Counted from the first letter of the stretch, positions 46,525-55,630 are shown. The stretch is 64,000 nt of DNA from Microbacterium sufflavum (GCF_023101165.1 NZ_CP078076.1:3162001-3226000), one strand, 5' to 3'. Numbers and translations are program-made. The notes: generated from the letters alone by a model not told the origin.

Positions 46525-47312
46525 CCGGCTGGAAGGCGCTGACTGTCGGAGCACTGTTCCTCCTCGCTTCCGGCGACGCGGCCGCACCAGGGTTTTCTGA
46601 CTTTCTTGCAGGAACTGACGAGTCAGAGGTCACCGTGTCGGCGTCACAGACTCGTCCCGGCTCATCCCCCGTCGACGCCACCCCCGACGCACGCCACTCG
46701 GGCACGCCCCGCCGCTACCCCCGCCCGGACCAGAACCGTCAGACCGACGTGTGCGCGGGAATAGCCGACGAACGATGCCGCGCCACGGCGCCTCAGACTC
46801 CTCCCGCACCCCGGCCTGCTGCCCCGGGTCCCGCGCTCACGATCACCGATGTCGCCCAGTTCGCGCCGGACCCGGCCGCCACCAGCGCCGAGCCGTCCAA
46901 CATCGGCGTCGCCGGACTCCCCACGAACTTCCTCACCCCCACCGCCCCTCCGGCCCGCACCGGCACTCTCCTGGGCACGCCCATCACCGTGCGTTTCACC
47001 CCGGTCCGCTACGACTTCGTTTACGGCGACGGCACGACCGCATCCACCACGACGCCGGGACTCCCGTGGGCTGCGCTCCGTCAATCCCAGCTCACTCCCA
47101 CCCCCACCAGCCACGTGTACCGCGCCCGCGGCACCTACACCGCCACCACCGCCGTCCACTACACCGCCGAGCTGGACACCGGCAGCGGCTGGGTGCCCCT
47201 CCCCGGCGAGCTCACCATCCCCGGGCCCAGCCAGGCCATCCGCATCTATGAGGCCACCACAGCGCTCGTCCGTCACACGTGCACCGAGCAACCCACCGCC
47301 CCCGGCTGCTGA
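46518..47312 (+). CDS. Secreted PKD-like domain protein
   Basis: 264 residues. GTG start preceded by ACGGAGGACGTGTC, overlapping the lipoprotein gene. A hydrophobic N-terminus (KALTVGALFLLASG) is followed by a proline/threonine-rich stretch and a C-terminal beta domain with YDFVYGDGTTAS and HVYRARGTYTATTAVHY, the signature arrangement of a PKD fold. Probably surface or exported and working with the lipoprotein. Binding partner unknown. Confidence 0.75.
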   Translation: MLTGWKALTVGALFLLASGDAAAPGFSDFLAGTDESEVTVSASQTRPGSSPVDATPDARHSGTPRRYPRPDQNRQTDVCAGIADERCRATAPQTPPAPRPAAPGPALTITDVAQFAPDPAATSAEPSNIGVAGLPTNFLTPTAPPARTGTLLGTPITVRFTPVRYDFVYGDGTTASTTTPGLPWAALRQSQLTPTPTSHVYRARGTYTATTAVHYTAELDTGSGWVPLPGELTIPGPSQAIRIYEATTALVRHTCTEQPTAPGC

Positions 47313-47343
47313 CCCGTGCGCACGCACGCTCTACCCTGAAGCC

Positions 47344-48294
47344 ATGCCCCGCGCCGAACGCCTCATGCTGCTCGACACCGCCAGTCTGTACTTCCGCGCC
47401 TTCTACGGCGTGCCCGACAAGGTGACCGCCCCCGACGGCTCCCCCATCAACGCCGCGCGCGGACTGCTCGACATCGTCGCGAAGCTCATCACCCTGTATC
47501 AGCCGACGCACGTGGTCGCCTGCTGGGACGACGACTGGCGGCCGCAGTGGCGCGTCGACCTGATCCCGAGCTACAAGACGCACCGCGTGGTGGAGGTCGT
47601 GGCCGGTGCGCCGGACGTCGAGGAGGTGCCCGATCCCCTGGAGGCGCAGATCCCACTCATCCGCGAGACCCTCGCCGCCATCGGGATCCCGATCGTCGGT
47701 GTGGCCGAGCACGAGGCCGACGACGTGATCGGCACCCTGGCGACGCACGCATCCATGCCGGTCGACATCGTGACGGGCGATCGCGACCTCTTCCAGCTCG
47801 TCGACGACGCCGCCGACGTCCGGGTCATCTATACGGCGCGCGGCATGAGCAACCTCGAGGTGGTCACCGACGCCACCGTCGTCGCCAAGTACGGGGTGCT
47901 CCCGTCGCAGTATGCCGACTTCGCCACGATGCGAGGAGATGCGTCCGACGGCCTCCCCGGCGTCGCCGGGGTGGGCGAGAAGACGGCGGCCACGCTGCTG
48001 GGGGTGCACGGCGACCTGGTGGGGATCCGGGAGGCGGCGGAGGCGGGTGAGGGCATGAGCGCAGGGGTGCGCGCCAAGATCCTCGCAGCGACGGCCTACC
48101 TCGATGTCGCACCGACCGTCGTGGCCGTGGCGACGGATCTCCCGATCGCCACACCGGACGTCCCCCTCCGTGCCCTGTCGGAGAGCGAGGTCACGACGGC
48201 GACGGCACTGGCGGAGAGGTGGAACCTCGGCGGCTCGATGACGCGGGCGGTCACCGCGGTGACGGAGGCCGCACGCGCAGCGACCGAGGAGTGA
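47344..48294 (+). CDS. 5'-3' exonuclease (FEN/PolI-type domain)
   Basis: 316 residues, a stand-alone flap-type nuclease like the N-terminal domain of DNA polymerase I. The metal-binding acidic motifs are LLDTASLYFRAF (about 10), HEADDVIGTLA (about 120) and VTGDRDLFQLV (about 140). A helix-hairpin-helix, GVAGVGEKTAATLL, lies near 210. TACCCT (47332-47337) ends 6 nt before the ATG. Converges on the PHP gene with a 3-nt gap. Likely removes RNA primers or flaps. Confidence 0.92.
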   Translation: MPRAERLMLLDTASLYFRAFYGVPDKVTAPDGSPINAARGLLDIVAKLITLYQPTHVVACWDDDWRPQWRVDLIPSYKTHRVVEVVAGAPDVEEVPDPLEAQIPLIRETLAAIGIPIVGVAEHEADDVIGTLATHASMPVDIVTGDRDLFQLVDDAADVRVIYTARGMSNLEVVTDATVVAKYGVLPSQYADFATMRGDASDGLPGVAGVGEKTAATLLGVHGDLVGIREAAEAGEGMSAGVRAKILAATAYLDVAPTVVAVATDLPIATPDVPLRALSESEVTTATALAERWNLGGSMTRAVTAVTEAARAATEE

Positions 48295-48297
48295 GCG

Positions 48298-49284
48298 TCA
48301 CTCCGCCCAGGCGAGCAGGCGGGACAGACCCCAGGTGGTGACGATGCGCGACGCGGGCACTCCCGCACGCTCGGCGCGTTCGGCACCGTAGTCCAGCAGC
48401 GAGAGCTGTCCCGGCGCGTGGGCGTCGGAGTCGATCGAGAAGAGACACCCGGCTTCCAAAGCGATCGCGATCAACTCGTCGGGTGGATCCTGTCGCTCCG
48501 GTCGCGAGTTGATCTCCACGGCCACGCCGTTCTCGGCACAGGCGGCGAAAACCGCCGCAGCGTCAAAGGCCGACGGCGGGCGCGTCCCCCGGTCGCCCTG
48601 CACGAGCCGGCCGGTGCAGTGGCCGAGCACATTGACGCGTGGATGCGAGACGGCGGCGATCATGCGCGCGGTCATGGGCCTGGCGTCCATGCGCAGCTTC
48701 GAGTGCACGGAGGCGACCACGATGTCGAGTTCCCGGAGGAGATCGTCGTCCTGGTCGAGAGACCCGTCTTCGAGGATGTCCACCTCGATGCCCGCGAGCA
48801 GCGTGAAACCGTCGCCGGACTGCGCCCGCACGAGCGGCATCTGCTCCCGCAGCCGTTCGGCGGAGAGGCCACGCGCCACCCGCAGACGCGGCGAGTGATC
48901 GGTGATCGCCTGATACTCGTGCCCCTGGGCTCGAGCGGCGGCGGCCATCACCTCGATGGATGTGGTGCCGTCCGACCAGTCGGTGTGGGCATGCAGGTCG
49001 CCTCGCAGTCGGCCCCGCAGCTCCGAGACCCGCTCGGGTTCGACCTCGCCGCGCAGCTCTACGAGGTACTCGGGGATGCGGCCCTCCTGGGCCTGGCGGA
49101 TCACCGCGAACGTCGACTCCCCGATCCCCCGTGCGGCGCGAAGCCGGGTGGGGTCGTTCCGCACGTCCTCGGGGAGATCCTCGAACGTGGCGGCTGCCTG
49201 CCGGAACGCCTTCGCCCGATACCGCGATGCCCGCTCGCGCTCGAGCAGCGAGGCGATCTCGAGGAGGGCGTCGACGGGCTCCAT
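48298..49284 (-). CDS. PHP-domain phosphoesterase with helix-hairpin-helix N-terminus
   Basis: 328 residues. The N-terminal part (1-85) resembles the PolX helix-hairpin-helix region (RYRAKAFRQAAATFEDLP, ARGIGES). The PHP metal centre follows: GDLHAHTDWSDG (about 110), AITDHSPRL, AGIEVDIL, VVASVHSKL, NVLGHCTGR and IDSDAHAPG. A polymerase domain is absent, so this is the stand-alone PHP form. AGGAG supports ATG 49284 over the overlapping GTG 49290. Lies downstream of trpD on the same strand. Confidence 0.88.
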   Translation of the reverse strand: MEPVDALLEIASLLERERASRYRAKAFRQAAATFEDLPEDVRNDPTRLRAARGIGESTFAVIRQAQEGRIPEYLVELRGEVEPERVSELRGRLRGDLHAHTDWSDGTTSIEVMAAAARAQGHEYQAITDHSPRLRVARGLSAERLREQMPLVRAQSGDGFTLLAGIEVDILEDGSLDQDDDLLRELDIVVASVHSKLRMDARPMTARMIAAVSHPRVNVLGHCTGRLVQGDRGTRPPSAFDAAAVFAACAENGVAVEINSRPERQDPPDELIAIALEAGCLFSIDSDAHAPGQLSLLDYGAERAERAGVPASRIVTTWGLSRLLAWAE

Positions 49285-49286
49285 GG

Positions 49287-50357
49287 TCACTCCTCGACGG
49301 CGGCCAGTTCGCGGCTCGCACCGATCCACGCGTCGAGCTTCGCGAGGGCCCGCCCGTCGTCGACCGCCGCGGACGCGCGAGCGTATCCCTCACGCAGACG
49401 CTCCAGGATCGGCCGCTGCACCTGCGTGGCGTCCTGCGAGAGCTCGAACGCGACGATCCCGGCCGCGGCGTTGAGCAGCACGATGTCACGCACGGGCCCG
49501 GTCTCACCCGCGAGCGTGCGTCGCAGCACGTCCGCGTTGTGCTCGGGCGAGCCGCCGATCAGGTCGGCGAGGTCGGCGAGCGGGATGCCGAGGTCGCGCG
49601 GATCCAGGTCGTGCTCGTGGATGTCGCCTCTGGTCACCTCCCAGATGCGACTGTGACCGGTCGTGGTGAGCTCGTCCAGCCCGTCGTCTCCGCGGAATAC
49701 GAGGGCGGTGGCGCCGCGGGTGCGGAAGACGCCGGTGATGAGCGGCACCCGCTCCATCTGCGCCACCCCCACCGCGTTCGCTTCGGCTCGTGCGGGGTTG
49801 CAGAGCGGGCCGAGCATGTTGAACACGGTCGGAACGCCGAGCTGCGCGCGCACGGCTCCCGCGTGCTTGAAACCGGGATGGAACGCCCCGGCCCACGCGA
49901 AGGTGATCCCGGTCCGGTCGAGGATCGAGGCCACGGCAGCGGGGTCCAGCGAGAGCTCCAGGCCGAGCGCGCCGAGCACGTCGGAGGAGCCGGATGCCGA
50001 GCTGGCAGCGCGATTGCCGTGCTTGACGACAGGGACGCCCGTGGCGCCGATGATGATGGCCGCGGTCGTCGACACGTTGACCGTTCCGACCCGGTCGCCT
50101 CCCGTCCCGACGATGTCGAGCACGTCCGGCGACACCGGTAGCGGGACGGCAGCCTCGAGGATCGCATCACGGAATCCGACGATCTCGTCGATGGTCTCGC
50201 CCTTGGCCCTGAGCGCAACGAGGAACCCGGCGAGCTGCGCCTCGGTGACCGAGCCCGACATGATCTGGCGCATCGCCCACGTCGATTCCCAGACGCTGAG
50301 GTCCCGACGCTCCAGAAGGGTGGTGAGCACATCGGACCAGGTCAGGGATTCAGCCAT
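49287..50357 (-). CDS. trpD: Anthranilate phosphoribosyltransferase
   Basis: 356 residues. Second step of tryptophan synthesis from chorismate. Substrate-binding motifs are VGTGGDRVGTVNVST (about 82), VKHGNRAASSASGSSD (about 110) and NMLGPLCNPA (about 170). TAGGAT (50365-50370, minus strand) ends 7 nt before the ATG, predicting a leaderless mRNA. Adjacency to ctaE is the usual actinobacterial order. No other trp gene is in the window. Confidence 0.96.
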   Translation of the reverse strand: MAESLTWSDVLTTLLERRDLSVWESTWAMRQIMSGSVTEAQLAGFLVALRAKGETIDEIVGFRDAILEAAVPLPVSPDVLDIVGTGGDRVGTVNVSTTAAIIIGATGVPVVKHGNRAASSASGSSDVLGALGLELSLDPAAVASILDRTGITFAWAGAFHPGFKHAGAVRAQLGVPTVFNMLGPLCNPARAEANAVGVAQMERVPLITGVFRTRGATALVFRGDDGLDELTTTGHSRIWEVTRGDIHEHDLDPRDLGIPLADLADLIGGSPEHNADVLRRTLAGETGPVRDIVLLNAAAGIVAFELSQDATQVQRPILERLREGYARASAAVDDGRALAKLDAWIGASRELAAVEE

Positions 50358-50466
50358 GTGTGCGATCCTATCGGCGCGGAGAAAACGTGCAGATCGATCC
50401 GCGCTTCCGCGCAGAGGGACCGCGACCGCCGTTTCCCGCGGATTCACCGATGATTCGCAGTGATCT

Positions 50467-50505
50467 CTTAGGGTCCCCTAAGTCGCCGTCGAGGGATTCG
50501 ACGGC
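50467..50505 (+). promoter_or_regulatory. Two adjacent palindromes upstream of the ctaE-qcrCAB operon
   Basis: CTTAGGG-TC-CCCTAAG (50467-50482, perfect 7-bp arms) is followed directly by GCCGTCGA-GGGAT-TCGACGGC (50485-50505, perfect 8-bp arms). Both are in the 192-bp gap between trpD and ctaE, about 45-85 nt upstream of ctaE. Position suggests operators for the respiratory operon. The second could also form an RNA hairpin. Confidence 0.5.
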
Positions 50506-50537
50506 CGTGGGTGCAAGAATCACGTCCGCGGATCGGC

Positions 50538-50543
50538 CATAAT
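50538..50543 (+). promoter_or_regulatory. ctaE -10 box, predicted leaderless
   Basis: CATAAT ends 6 nt before GTG 50550, so the ctaE transcript probably begins at the start codon. GGAGGGG between them is too close to act as a ribosome-binding site. Confidence 0.5.
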
Positions 50544-50549
50544 GGAGGG

Positions 50550-51203
50550 GTGACGACCTCAGCGACGTATGCCCCGGCGGCGAGAACGATCAAGCGGCCC
50601 AACCCGGTAGCTGTCGGCACCATTGTGTGGCTCGGCAGCGAGGTGATGTTCTTCGCGGGACTCTTCGCGATCTACTTCACGCTCCGCAGCACTTCACCCG
50701 AGCTCTGGGCCGACCGTACCGAGCTTCTGAACGTGCCGTTCGCGGCCGTCAACACGGCGATCCTCGTGCTCTCGTCGTTCACGTGCCAGATGGGCGTGTT
50801 CGCAGCCGAGGACCTCCAGCCCTACCGCATCGCGAAGGGCCAGAAGAACGGCGCCGGTCGCCGTCGTCTGTTCGGTTGGGGCATGGTCGAGTGGTTCTTC
50901 CTCACCTTCGCCCTCGGCGCGATCTTCGTCTCCGGCCAGGTCTGGGAGTACGCGCAGCTGGTCGCGGAGGGCATGCCCATCCAGGCCGACTCGTACGCCT
51001 CGGCCTTCTACCTGACGACCGGCTTCCACGCCCTGCACGTCACCGGCGGTCTCGTCGCGTTCCTCCTCGTCATCGGCCGCGCGTACGCCGTCAAGAACTT
51101 CCGGCACAAGGAGGCGACGTCCTCGATCGTGGTGTCTTACTACTGGCACTTCGTCGACGTCGTCTGGATCGTGCTGTTCTTCGTTATCTACTTCCTGAAA
51201 TAA
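50550..51203 (+). CDS. ctaE: Cytochrome c oxidase subunit III
   Basis: 217 residues with five transmembrane helices, the short actinobacterial form. Conserved features are [18 protein letters not shown] (about 28-45), [17 protein letters not shown], and [12 protein letters not shown] with the C-terminal [14 protein letters not shown]. First gene of ctaE-qcrC-qcrA-qcrB. Start GTG 50550 from the family N-terminus and the promoter spacing. Confidence 0.96.
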   Translation: MTTSATYAPAARTIKRPNPVAVGTIVWLGSEVMFFAGLFAIYFTLRSTSPELWADRTELLNVPFAAVNTAILVLSSFTCQMGVFAAEDLQPYRIAKGQKNGAGRRRLFGWGMVEWFFLTFALGAIFVSGQVWEYAQLVAEGMPIQADSYASAFYLTTGFHALHVTGGLVAFLLVIGRAYAVKNFRHKEATSSIVVSYYWHFVDVVWIVLFFVIYFLK

Positions 51204-51223
51204 GAGCGGAGCTGATCCCCGAG

Positions 51224-52024
51224 ATGGCACGAGAGAAGAAGCGCCGTTCGAGCGGTCGTCGCAGCCCACTGGCGGCGGCCGCGCTCATCGGAGCTGGACT
51301 GATGATCACGGGCGCCGTGTACGCAGGAGCGTCCGCCGCCTTCGCGGCCAACGACGCCCCTAGCGCGGCGACGCAGTTGACGGTGGAAGACGGCGAGAAG
51401 CTGTTCCAGGCGAACTGCGCCACCTGTCACGGCCTCGACCTGCAGGGCACCCCCAACGGACCGAGCCTCTACGGCGTCGGCGAGCTGGCTGTGGAGTTCC
51501 AGGTGTCGACCGGCCGCATGCCGCTGCAGATGCAGGGCCCGCAGGCACCGCAGAAGGAGCCGCAGTTCACCGAGGAGCAGATCCTCGCGATGTCGGCCTA
51601 CGTGCAGTCCGAGGCCCCCGGTCCGACGTTCCCGTCCGACCGCATCCTGGACGGCGAGGGAGACGTCGCGCACGGTGCCGAGCTCTTCCGCGTCAACTGC
51701 GCGATGTGCCACAACGTCGCGGCCGCCGGTGGTGCTCTGACCGAGGGCAAGTACGCCCCCGCGATCACCGAGACCAGCGCGCTGCACATCTATGCCGCCA
51801 TGGTCACCGGCCCGCAGAACATGCCGGTCTTCGGCGACATGAACCTGTCCGACGAGGACAAGCGCGACATCATCTCGGCCCTGCTCTTCCAGCAGCAGTC
51901 GGTGCAGATCGGTGGCTTCTCGCTGGGGTCGCTCGGCCCGGTTTCCGAGGGCCTGTTCGTGTGGATCTTCGGTATCGGCGCTCTGGTCGCCATCACCGTG
52001 TGGATCACGGCGAAGTCCAACTGA
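51224..52024 (+). CDS. qcrC: Cytochrome bc1 complex diheme cytochrome c subunit
   Basis: 266 residues. An N-terminal signal/anchor (about 15-43) is followed by two c-type heme motifs, CATCH (65-69) and CAMCH (159-163), and a C-terminal transmembrane anchor (LFVWIFGIGALVAITVWI). Actinobacteria use this diheme protein to pass electrons directly from bc1 to the aa3 oxidase without a soluble cytochrome c. 20 nt after ctaE. Confidence 0.97.
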   Translation: MAREKKRRSSGRRSPLAAAALIGAGLMITGAVYAGASAAFAANDAPSAATQLTVEDGEKLFQANCATCHGLDLQGTPNGPSLYGVGELAVEFQVSTGRMPLQMQGPQAPQKEPQFTEEQILAMSAYVQSEAPGPTFPSDRILDGEGDVAHGAELFRVNCAMCHNVAAAGGALTEGKYAPAITETSALHIYAAMVTGPQNMPVFGDMNLSDEDKRDIISALLFQQQSVQIGGFSLGSLGPVSEGLFVWIFGIGALVAITVWITAKSN

Positions 52025-52060
52025 CGCATATTCATCGAAGAGGAACGTACGAGGAGCACC

Positions 52061-53137
52061 ATGGCACACGACGACGACTCGCAGGCTCTTGACAGGGCCT
52101 ACCAGCCCTCTCCGGGGCTGGGTGTCGCAGTCAGCGATCCCGTGCAGAACCCCGGGCTGCCGCCGCACCGCGAGCGGATGACCGATAAGGACCCGCGCGC
52201 TGAGAAGGCTGCGGTCCGTACCGTCTACACGCTGTTCTACCTGTCGCTCGCCGGCAGCATCTGGGCGGTCGCCGCCTACATGCTGTTCCCGATCGAGAGC
52301 GGCGCGCTCATCGACATCCGGCAGAACAACCTCTTCATCGGTCTGGGCATCGCTCTCGCGCTGCTCGCCCTCGGCATCGGCGCGATCCACTGGTCGAAGG
52401 CGCTCATGTCCGACAAGGAGCACGTCGAGCTGCGCCACCCCACGCGGGGCAAGGACTCGACGCGCGAGGCCGCCATCAAGGCGTTCGCCGACGCCAACGA
52501 GGAGTCCGGATTCGGCCGCCGCACCATGATCCGCAACTCGCTGTTCGCGGCGATCGTGGCGTCGATCATCCCCGGAGTCACGCTGTTCCGCGGTCTCGCA
52601 CCGCATTCCACGCCGGACGACCCGACCAAGGGCGACCCGGTGGCGCTGCTGAAGCACACGATGTGGGACAAGGGGATGCGCCTGGTGCGCGACCCCGACG
52701 GTACGCCGATCCGCGCCGCCGACGTCACGCTCGGCTCTGCCTTCCACGTCATCCCCGAGGACCTCGCCGAACTCGGCCACGACGAGGGCTACCTCGAGGA
52801 GAAGGCCAAGGCCATCGTGCTGATGATGCGCCTGCGGCCCGAGCAGCTGATCGAGGCCGAAGACCGCAAGGACTGGTCGTACGACGGCATCGTGGCCTAC
52901 TCCAAGGTCTGCACCCACGTCGGCTGCCCGGTGGCTCTGTACGAGCAGCAGACGCACCACCTGCTGTGCCCGTGCCACCAGTCGCAGTTCGACGTCACCG
53001 ACCACGCGAAGGTCATCTTCGGACCGGCCGCCCGTCCGCTTCCGCAGCTGCCCATCACCGTGGATGACGAGGGCTACCTCATCGCACGCAGCGACTTCAC
53101 CGAACCCGTCGGCCCGAGCTTCTGGGAGCGCCATTGA
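52061..53137 (+). CDS. qcrA: Cytochrome bc1 complex Rieske iron-sulfur subunit
   Basis: 358 residues. Three transmembrane segments (about 52-70, 86-108 and 165-180) and a C-terminal Rieske domain with CTHVGCP (about 285) and CPCHQSQF (about 305), which bind the 2Fe-2S cluster. The three-helix anchor is characteristic of actinobacteria. Its stop overlaps the qcrB TTG start (TTGA). Confidence 0.97.
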   Translation: MAHDDDSQALDRAYQPSPGLGVAVSDPVQNPGLPPHRERMTDKDPRAEKAAVRTVYTLFYLSLAGSIWAVAAYMLFPIESGALIDIRQNNLFIGLGIALALLALGIGAIHWSKALMSDKEHVELRHPTRGKDSTREAAIKAFADANEESGFGRRTMIRNSLFAAIVASIIPGVTLFRGLAPHSTPDDPTKGDPVALLKHTMWDKGMRLVRDPDGTPIRAADVTLGSAFHVIPEDLAELGHDEGYLEEKAKAIVLMMRLRPEQLIEAEDRKDWSYDGIVAYSKVCTHVGCPVALYEQQTHHLLCPCHQSQFDVTDHAKVIFGPAARPLPQLPITVDDEGYLIARSDFTEPVGPSFWERH

Positions 53138-54948
53138 GCACTGCAACGCTGTCCAAGGACGAGAAGGACACCAAGGCGCCTCTCGGCGGCCGCTTCGTCG
53201 GCGCCGCATCGAACTACATCGATGAGCGCACCAGCCTCTCCGGCTTCGTCAAGGAGCTCGGTCGCAAGATCTTCCCCGACCACTGGTCGTTCATGCTCGG
53301 TGAGATCGCCCTGTGGAGCTTCGTCGTCGTGTTCCTCTCCGGAACCTTCCTGACGTTCTTCTTCCAGGCCTCGATGGTCGAGACGCACTACACGGGCGCA
53401 TACGCTCCCATGCGCGGAATCGCGATGTCCTCGGCTCTCGAGTCGACGCTGCACATCTCGTTCGACCTGCGCGGTGGGCTCCTGGTCCGCCAGATCCACC
53501 ACTGGGCCGCGCTGGTCTTCATCGCGGGTATCGGCGTGCACATGCTGCGGGTGTTCTTCACCGGCGCGTTCCGCAAGCCGCGCGAGCTGAACTGGGTGAT
53601 CGGCTTCCTGCTGTTCATCCTGGCGATGGCCGAGGGCTTCACCGGCTACTCGCTCCCCGACGACCTGCTCTCGGGCAACGGCCTGCGCATCATCGACGGC
53701 ATGATCAAGGGCCTGCCCCTGATCGGCACCTGGACCTCGTTCCTCCTCTTCGGCGGCGAGTTCCCCGGCACCGACATCGTCGGCCGTCTCTACACCCTGC
53801 ACATCCTGCTGCTCCCGATGCTGGTGATCGCCTTCATCGTCCTGCACCTGATGCTCATGGTCATCAACAAGCACACGCAGTTCGCCGGCCCCGGCCGCTC
53901 GAACGACAACGTCGTGGGCTACCCGATGATGCCGGTGTACATGTCCAAGATGGGCGGCTACCTGTTCATCGTCTTCGGCACCATCGTGCTGATCGCGACG
54001 TTCTTCCAGATCAACCCGATCTGGAACTACGGCCCGTACGACCCGTCCCCCGTCTCGGCGGGTACGCAGCCCGACTGGTACATCGGGTTCGCGGACGGCG
54101 CGCTGCGCCTCGCCCCGTCGAACTGGGACATCGTGTTCCTGAACCACACGTGGTCGTTCGGCATCCTGGCTCCGGTCGCAGTGCTCGGGCTGTTCATCGT
54201 GATCGTGGCGATCTACCCGTTCATCGAGGCGTGGGTCACGGGCGACAAGCGCGAGCACCACATCGCCCAGCGTCCCCGCAACGCAGCCACGCGCACGGCG
54301 ATCGGTGTCGCGGGCGTCATCTTCTACGCCGTGCTGTGGGCGGCGGCATCGTCCGACCTCATCGCGACGCACTTCATGCTCACGATGGAGGGCGTGATCC
54401 ACACGCTCCAGGTGCTGCTGTTCCTCGGCCCGATCATCGGCTACTTCGTCACCAAGCGCATCTGCATCGCGCTGCAGAAGAAGGACCGCGAGATCGTGCT
54501 GCACGGCTTCGAGTCGGGCCGCATCGTCCGCCTCCCCGGTGGCGAGTACATCGAGGTGCACCAGCCGGTCGACAAGTACGACCGCTGGAAGCTCATCGAC
54601 ATCGACGGCTACGAGCCCCTCGTGGTGCGCCCGAACGCCAAGGGCCGCATCCCGTGGACGGAGAACCTCCGTTCGGCGATGTCGCGCTGGTTCTTCGAGG
54701 ACCGTCTGGCTCCGCTCACGCAGGCCGAGGTTGACGCCGCCGATGCACACCAGCACCACGTCACGGCGGACAACGAGGCGGCCGAGGCCGCGGAGATCCA
54801 GGGCGCTCACGAGCGCGCCGGCTTCCCCGACGCTCCGCTGACCGTCGATGAGACGCACGTCGACGAGACGCCCAACACGCCCAGCACGGTGATCTCGACC
54901 GAGCCCGTGAAGCGTCCGCGCAAGAAGAAGTCGGAGGACGACGAGTAG
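53134..54948 (+). CDS. qcrB: Cytochrome bc1 complex cytochrome b subunit
   Basis: 604 residues starting at a TTG that overlaps the qcrA stop by 4 nt. Core of eight or nine helices with heme b histidines in HHWAALVFIAGIGVHMLRV (about 115-130) and TLHILLLPMLVIAFIVLH (about 220-238). The quinone-site PDW/PEW equivalent reads QPDWYIGF. A hydrophilic C-terminal extension of about 130 residues, acidic then KRPRKKK, is typical of actinobacterial QcrB. A strong terminator follows. Confidence 0.97.
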   Translation: MSTATLSKDEKDTKAPLGGRFVGAASNYIDERTSLSGFVKELGRKIFPDHWSFMLGEIALWSFVVVFLSGTFLTFFFQASMVETHYTGAYAPMRGIAMSSALESTLHISFDLRGGLLVRQIHHWAALVFIAGIGVHMLRVFFTGAFRKPRELNWVIGFLLFILAMAEGFTGYSLPDDLLSGNGLRIIDGMIKGLPLIGTWTSFLLFGGEFPGTDIVGRLYTLHILLLPMLVIAFIVLHLMLMVINKHTQFAGPGRSNDNVVGYPMMPVYMSKMGGYLFIVFGTIVLIATFFQINPIWNYGPYDPSPVSAGTQPDWYIGFADGALRLAPSNWDIVFLNHTWSFGILAPVAVLGLFIVIVAIYPFIEAWVTGDKREHHIAQRPRNAATRTAIGVAGVIFYAVLWAAASSDLIATHFMLTMEGVIHTLQVLLFLGPIIGYFVTKRICIALQKKDREIVLHGFESGRIVRLPGGEYIEVHQPVDKYDRWKLIDIDGYEPLVVRPNAKGRIPWTENLRSAMSRWFFEDRLAPLTQAEVDAADAHQHHVTADNEAAEAAEIQGAHERAGFPDAPLTVDETHVDETPNTPSTVISTEPVKRPRKKKSEDDE

Positions 54949-54964
54949 TCGCCACTCCCCCGCT

Positions 54965-54994
54965 GAAGGCCCCGTCCCGTCGGACGGGGCCTTC
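54965..54994 (+). terminator. Terminator after qcrB
   Basis: A perfect 13-bp stem, GAAGGCCCCGTCC (54965-54977) with GGACGGGGCCTTC (54982-54994), CGTC loop, then GTCGTCT. Confidence 0.85.
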
Positions 54995-55630
54995 GTCGTC
55001 TCACCGATGAGAGGATCACTTCATGTCATCCAGTGCTCGGTCAGCTCGCTCGCGCGCGCTTTCGCCCCGACGCGCGCTCCATCTCGCCGCTGATTCTGCC
55101 GCCGGTCCCCACGCCGCTGCTGGCCCCCTCGCCGGTCCCCACGGCGCTGCTGGATCCCAATTCCTCGACGATCTCAACGACGCCGGAGGACCCGTCACCG
55201 CCGCCTCTACAGCCGCAGCTCCCACCGGCAGCACTCACGTCGTCGCTCCTGGACCCCTCGCCGGTCCCCCCGCCGCCGCCGGGCCCCTTGCCCCCGCCGC
55301 TCCCCCTGACGGCACTCACGTCGTCGCTCCTGGACCCCTCGCCGGTCCCCCCGCCGCCGCCGGGCCCCTTGCCCCCGCCGCTCCCCCTGACGGCACTCAC
55401 GCCGGCGCTGCTGAGCCCATCGCCGAAGCCCGTACCGACATCCACATCGTTGGACATGGAACCCGTGACGTGCACCCCTGGTTCGCGTCTCGCACGCGGT
55501 CCATGCCGAACCCATCGACCCCTGCATCGGCCACGACCGACATGTTCCCGATCACGCTGGACATGGGGCACGCGGCCCAGGACGAAACGACACGGAGCAC
55601 CCCCGCGGTCATCGGCTCGGCGGCGTCGCT
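54995..55630. other. Low-complexity 0.6-kb region with repeats, coding status unresolved
   Basis: The only stretch over 300 bases without a firm gene. It is open in several frames on both strands. On the plus strand, an ATG at 55023 preceded by GAGAGG opens a 203-codon frame that ends in an ATGA overlap with the next GNAT gene. A proline-rich frame begins at 55033. On the minus strand, a glycine-rich frame covers 55041-55571. The GC-rich wobble column sits at one phase up to about 55440 and at another from about 55475 on. A frameshift or two abutting short genes is therefore likely on whichever strand is real. The plus-strand part from 55503 (43 codons) has normal codon use. Confidence 0.5.
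55231..55401. repeat. 81-bp tandem repeat
   Basis: Two identical 81-bp copies (55231-55311 and 55312-55392) and the first 9 bases of a third. 81 is 27 codons, so the frame is kept. It reads as proline-rich units (PSPVPPPPPG) on the plus strand or glycine-rich units (GGGKGPGGGGG) on the minus strand. Confidence 0.9.

Noticed and set aside
50467..50482. Iron-dependent DtxR/IdeR box upstream of ctaE
   Set aside because: TTAGG and CCTAA ends are present, but the site is 16 bp with a 2-nt spacer rather than the 19-bp arrangement of known boxes.
50542..50553. Three-codon leader frame ATG GAG GGG TGA overlapping the ctaE GTG
   Set aside because: Its ATG overlaps the predicted -10 box (CATAAT), so it would not be in the transcript if the start of transcription is at the GTG.
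55231..55401. CRISPR array
   Set aside because: Only two contiguous 81-bp copies with no unique spacers, in-frame length and no cas genes nearby.
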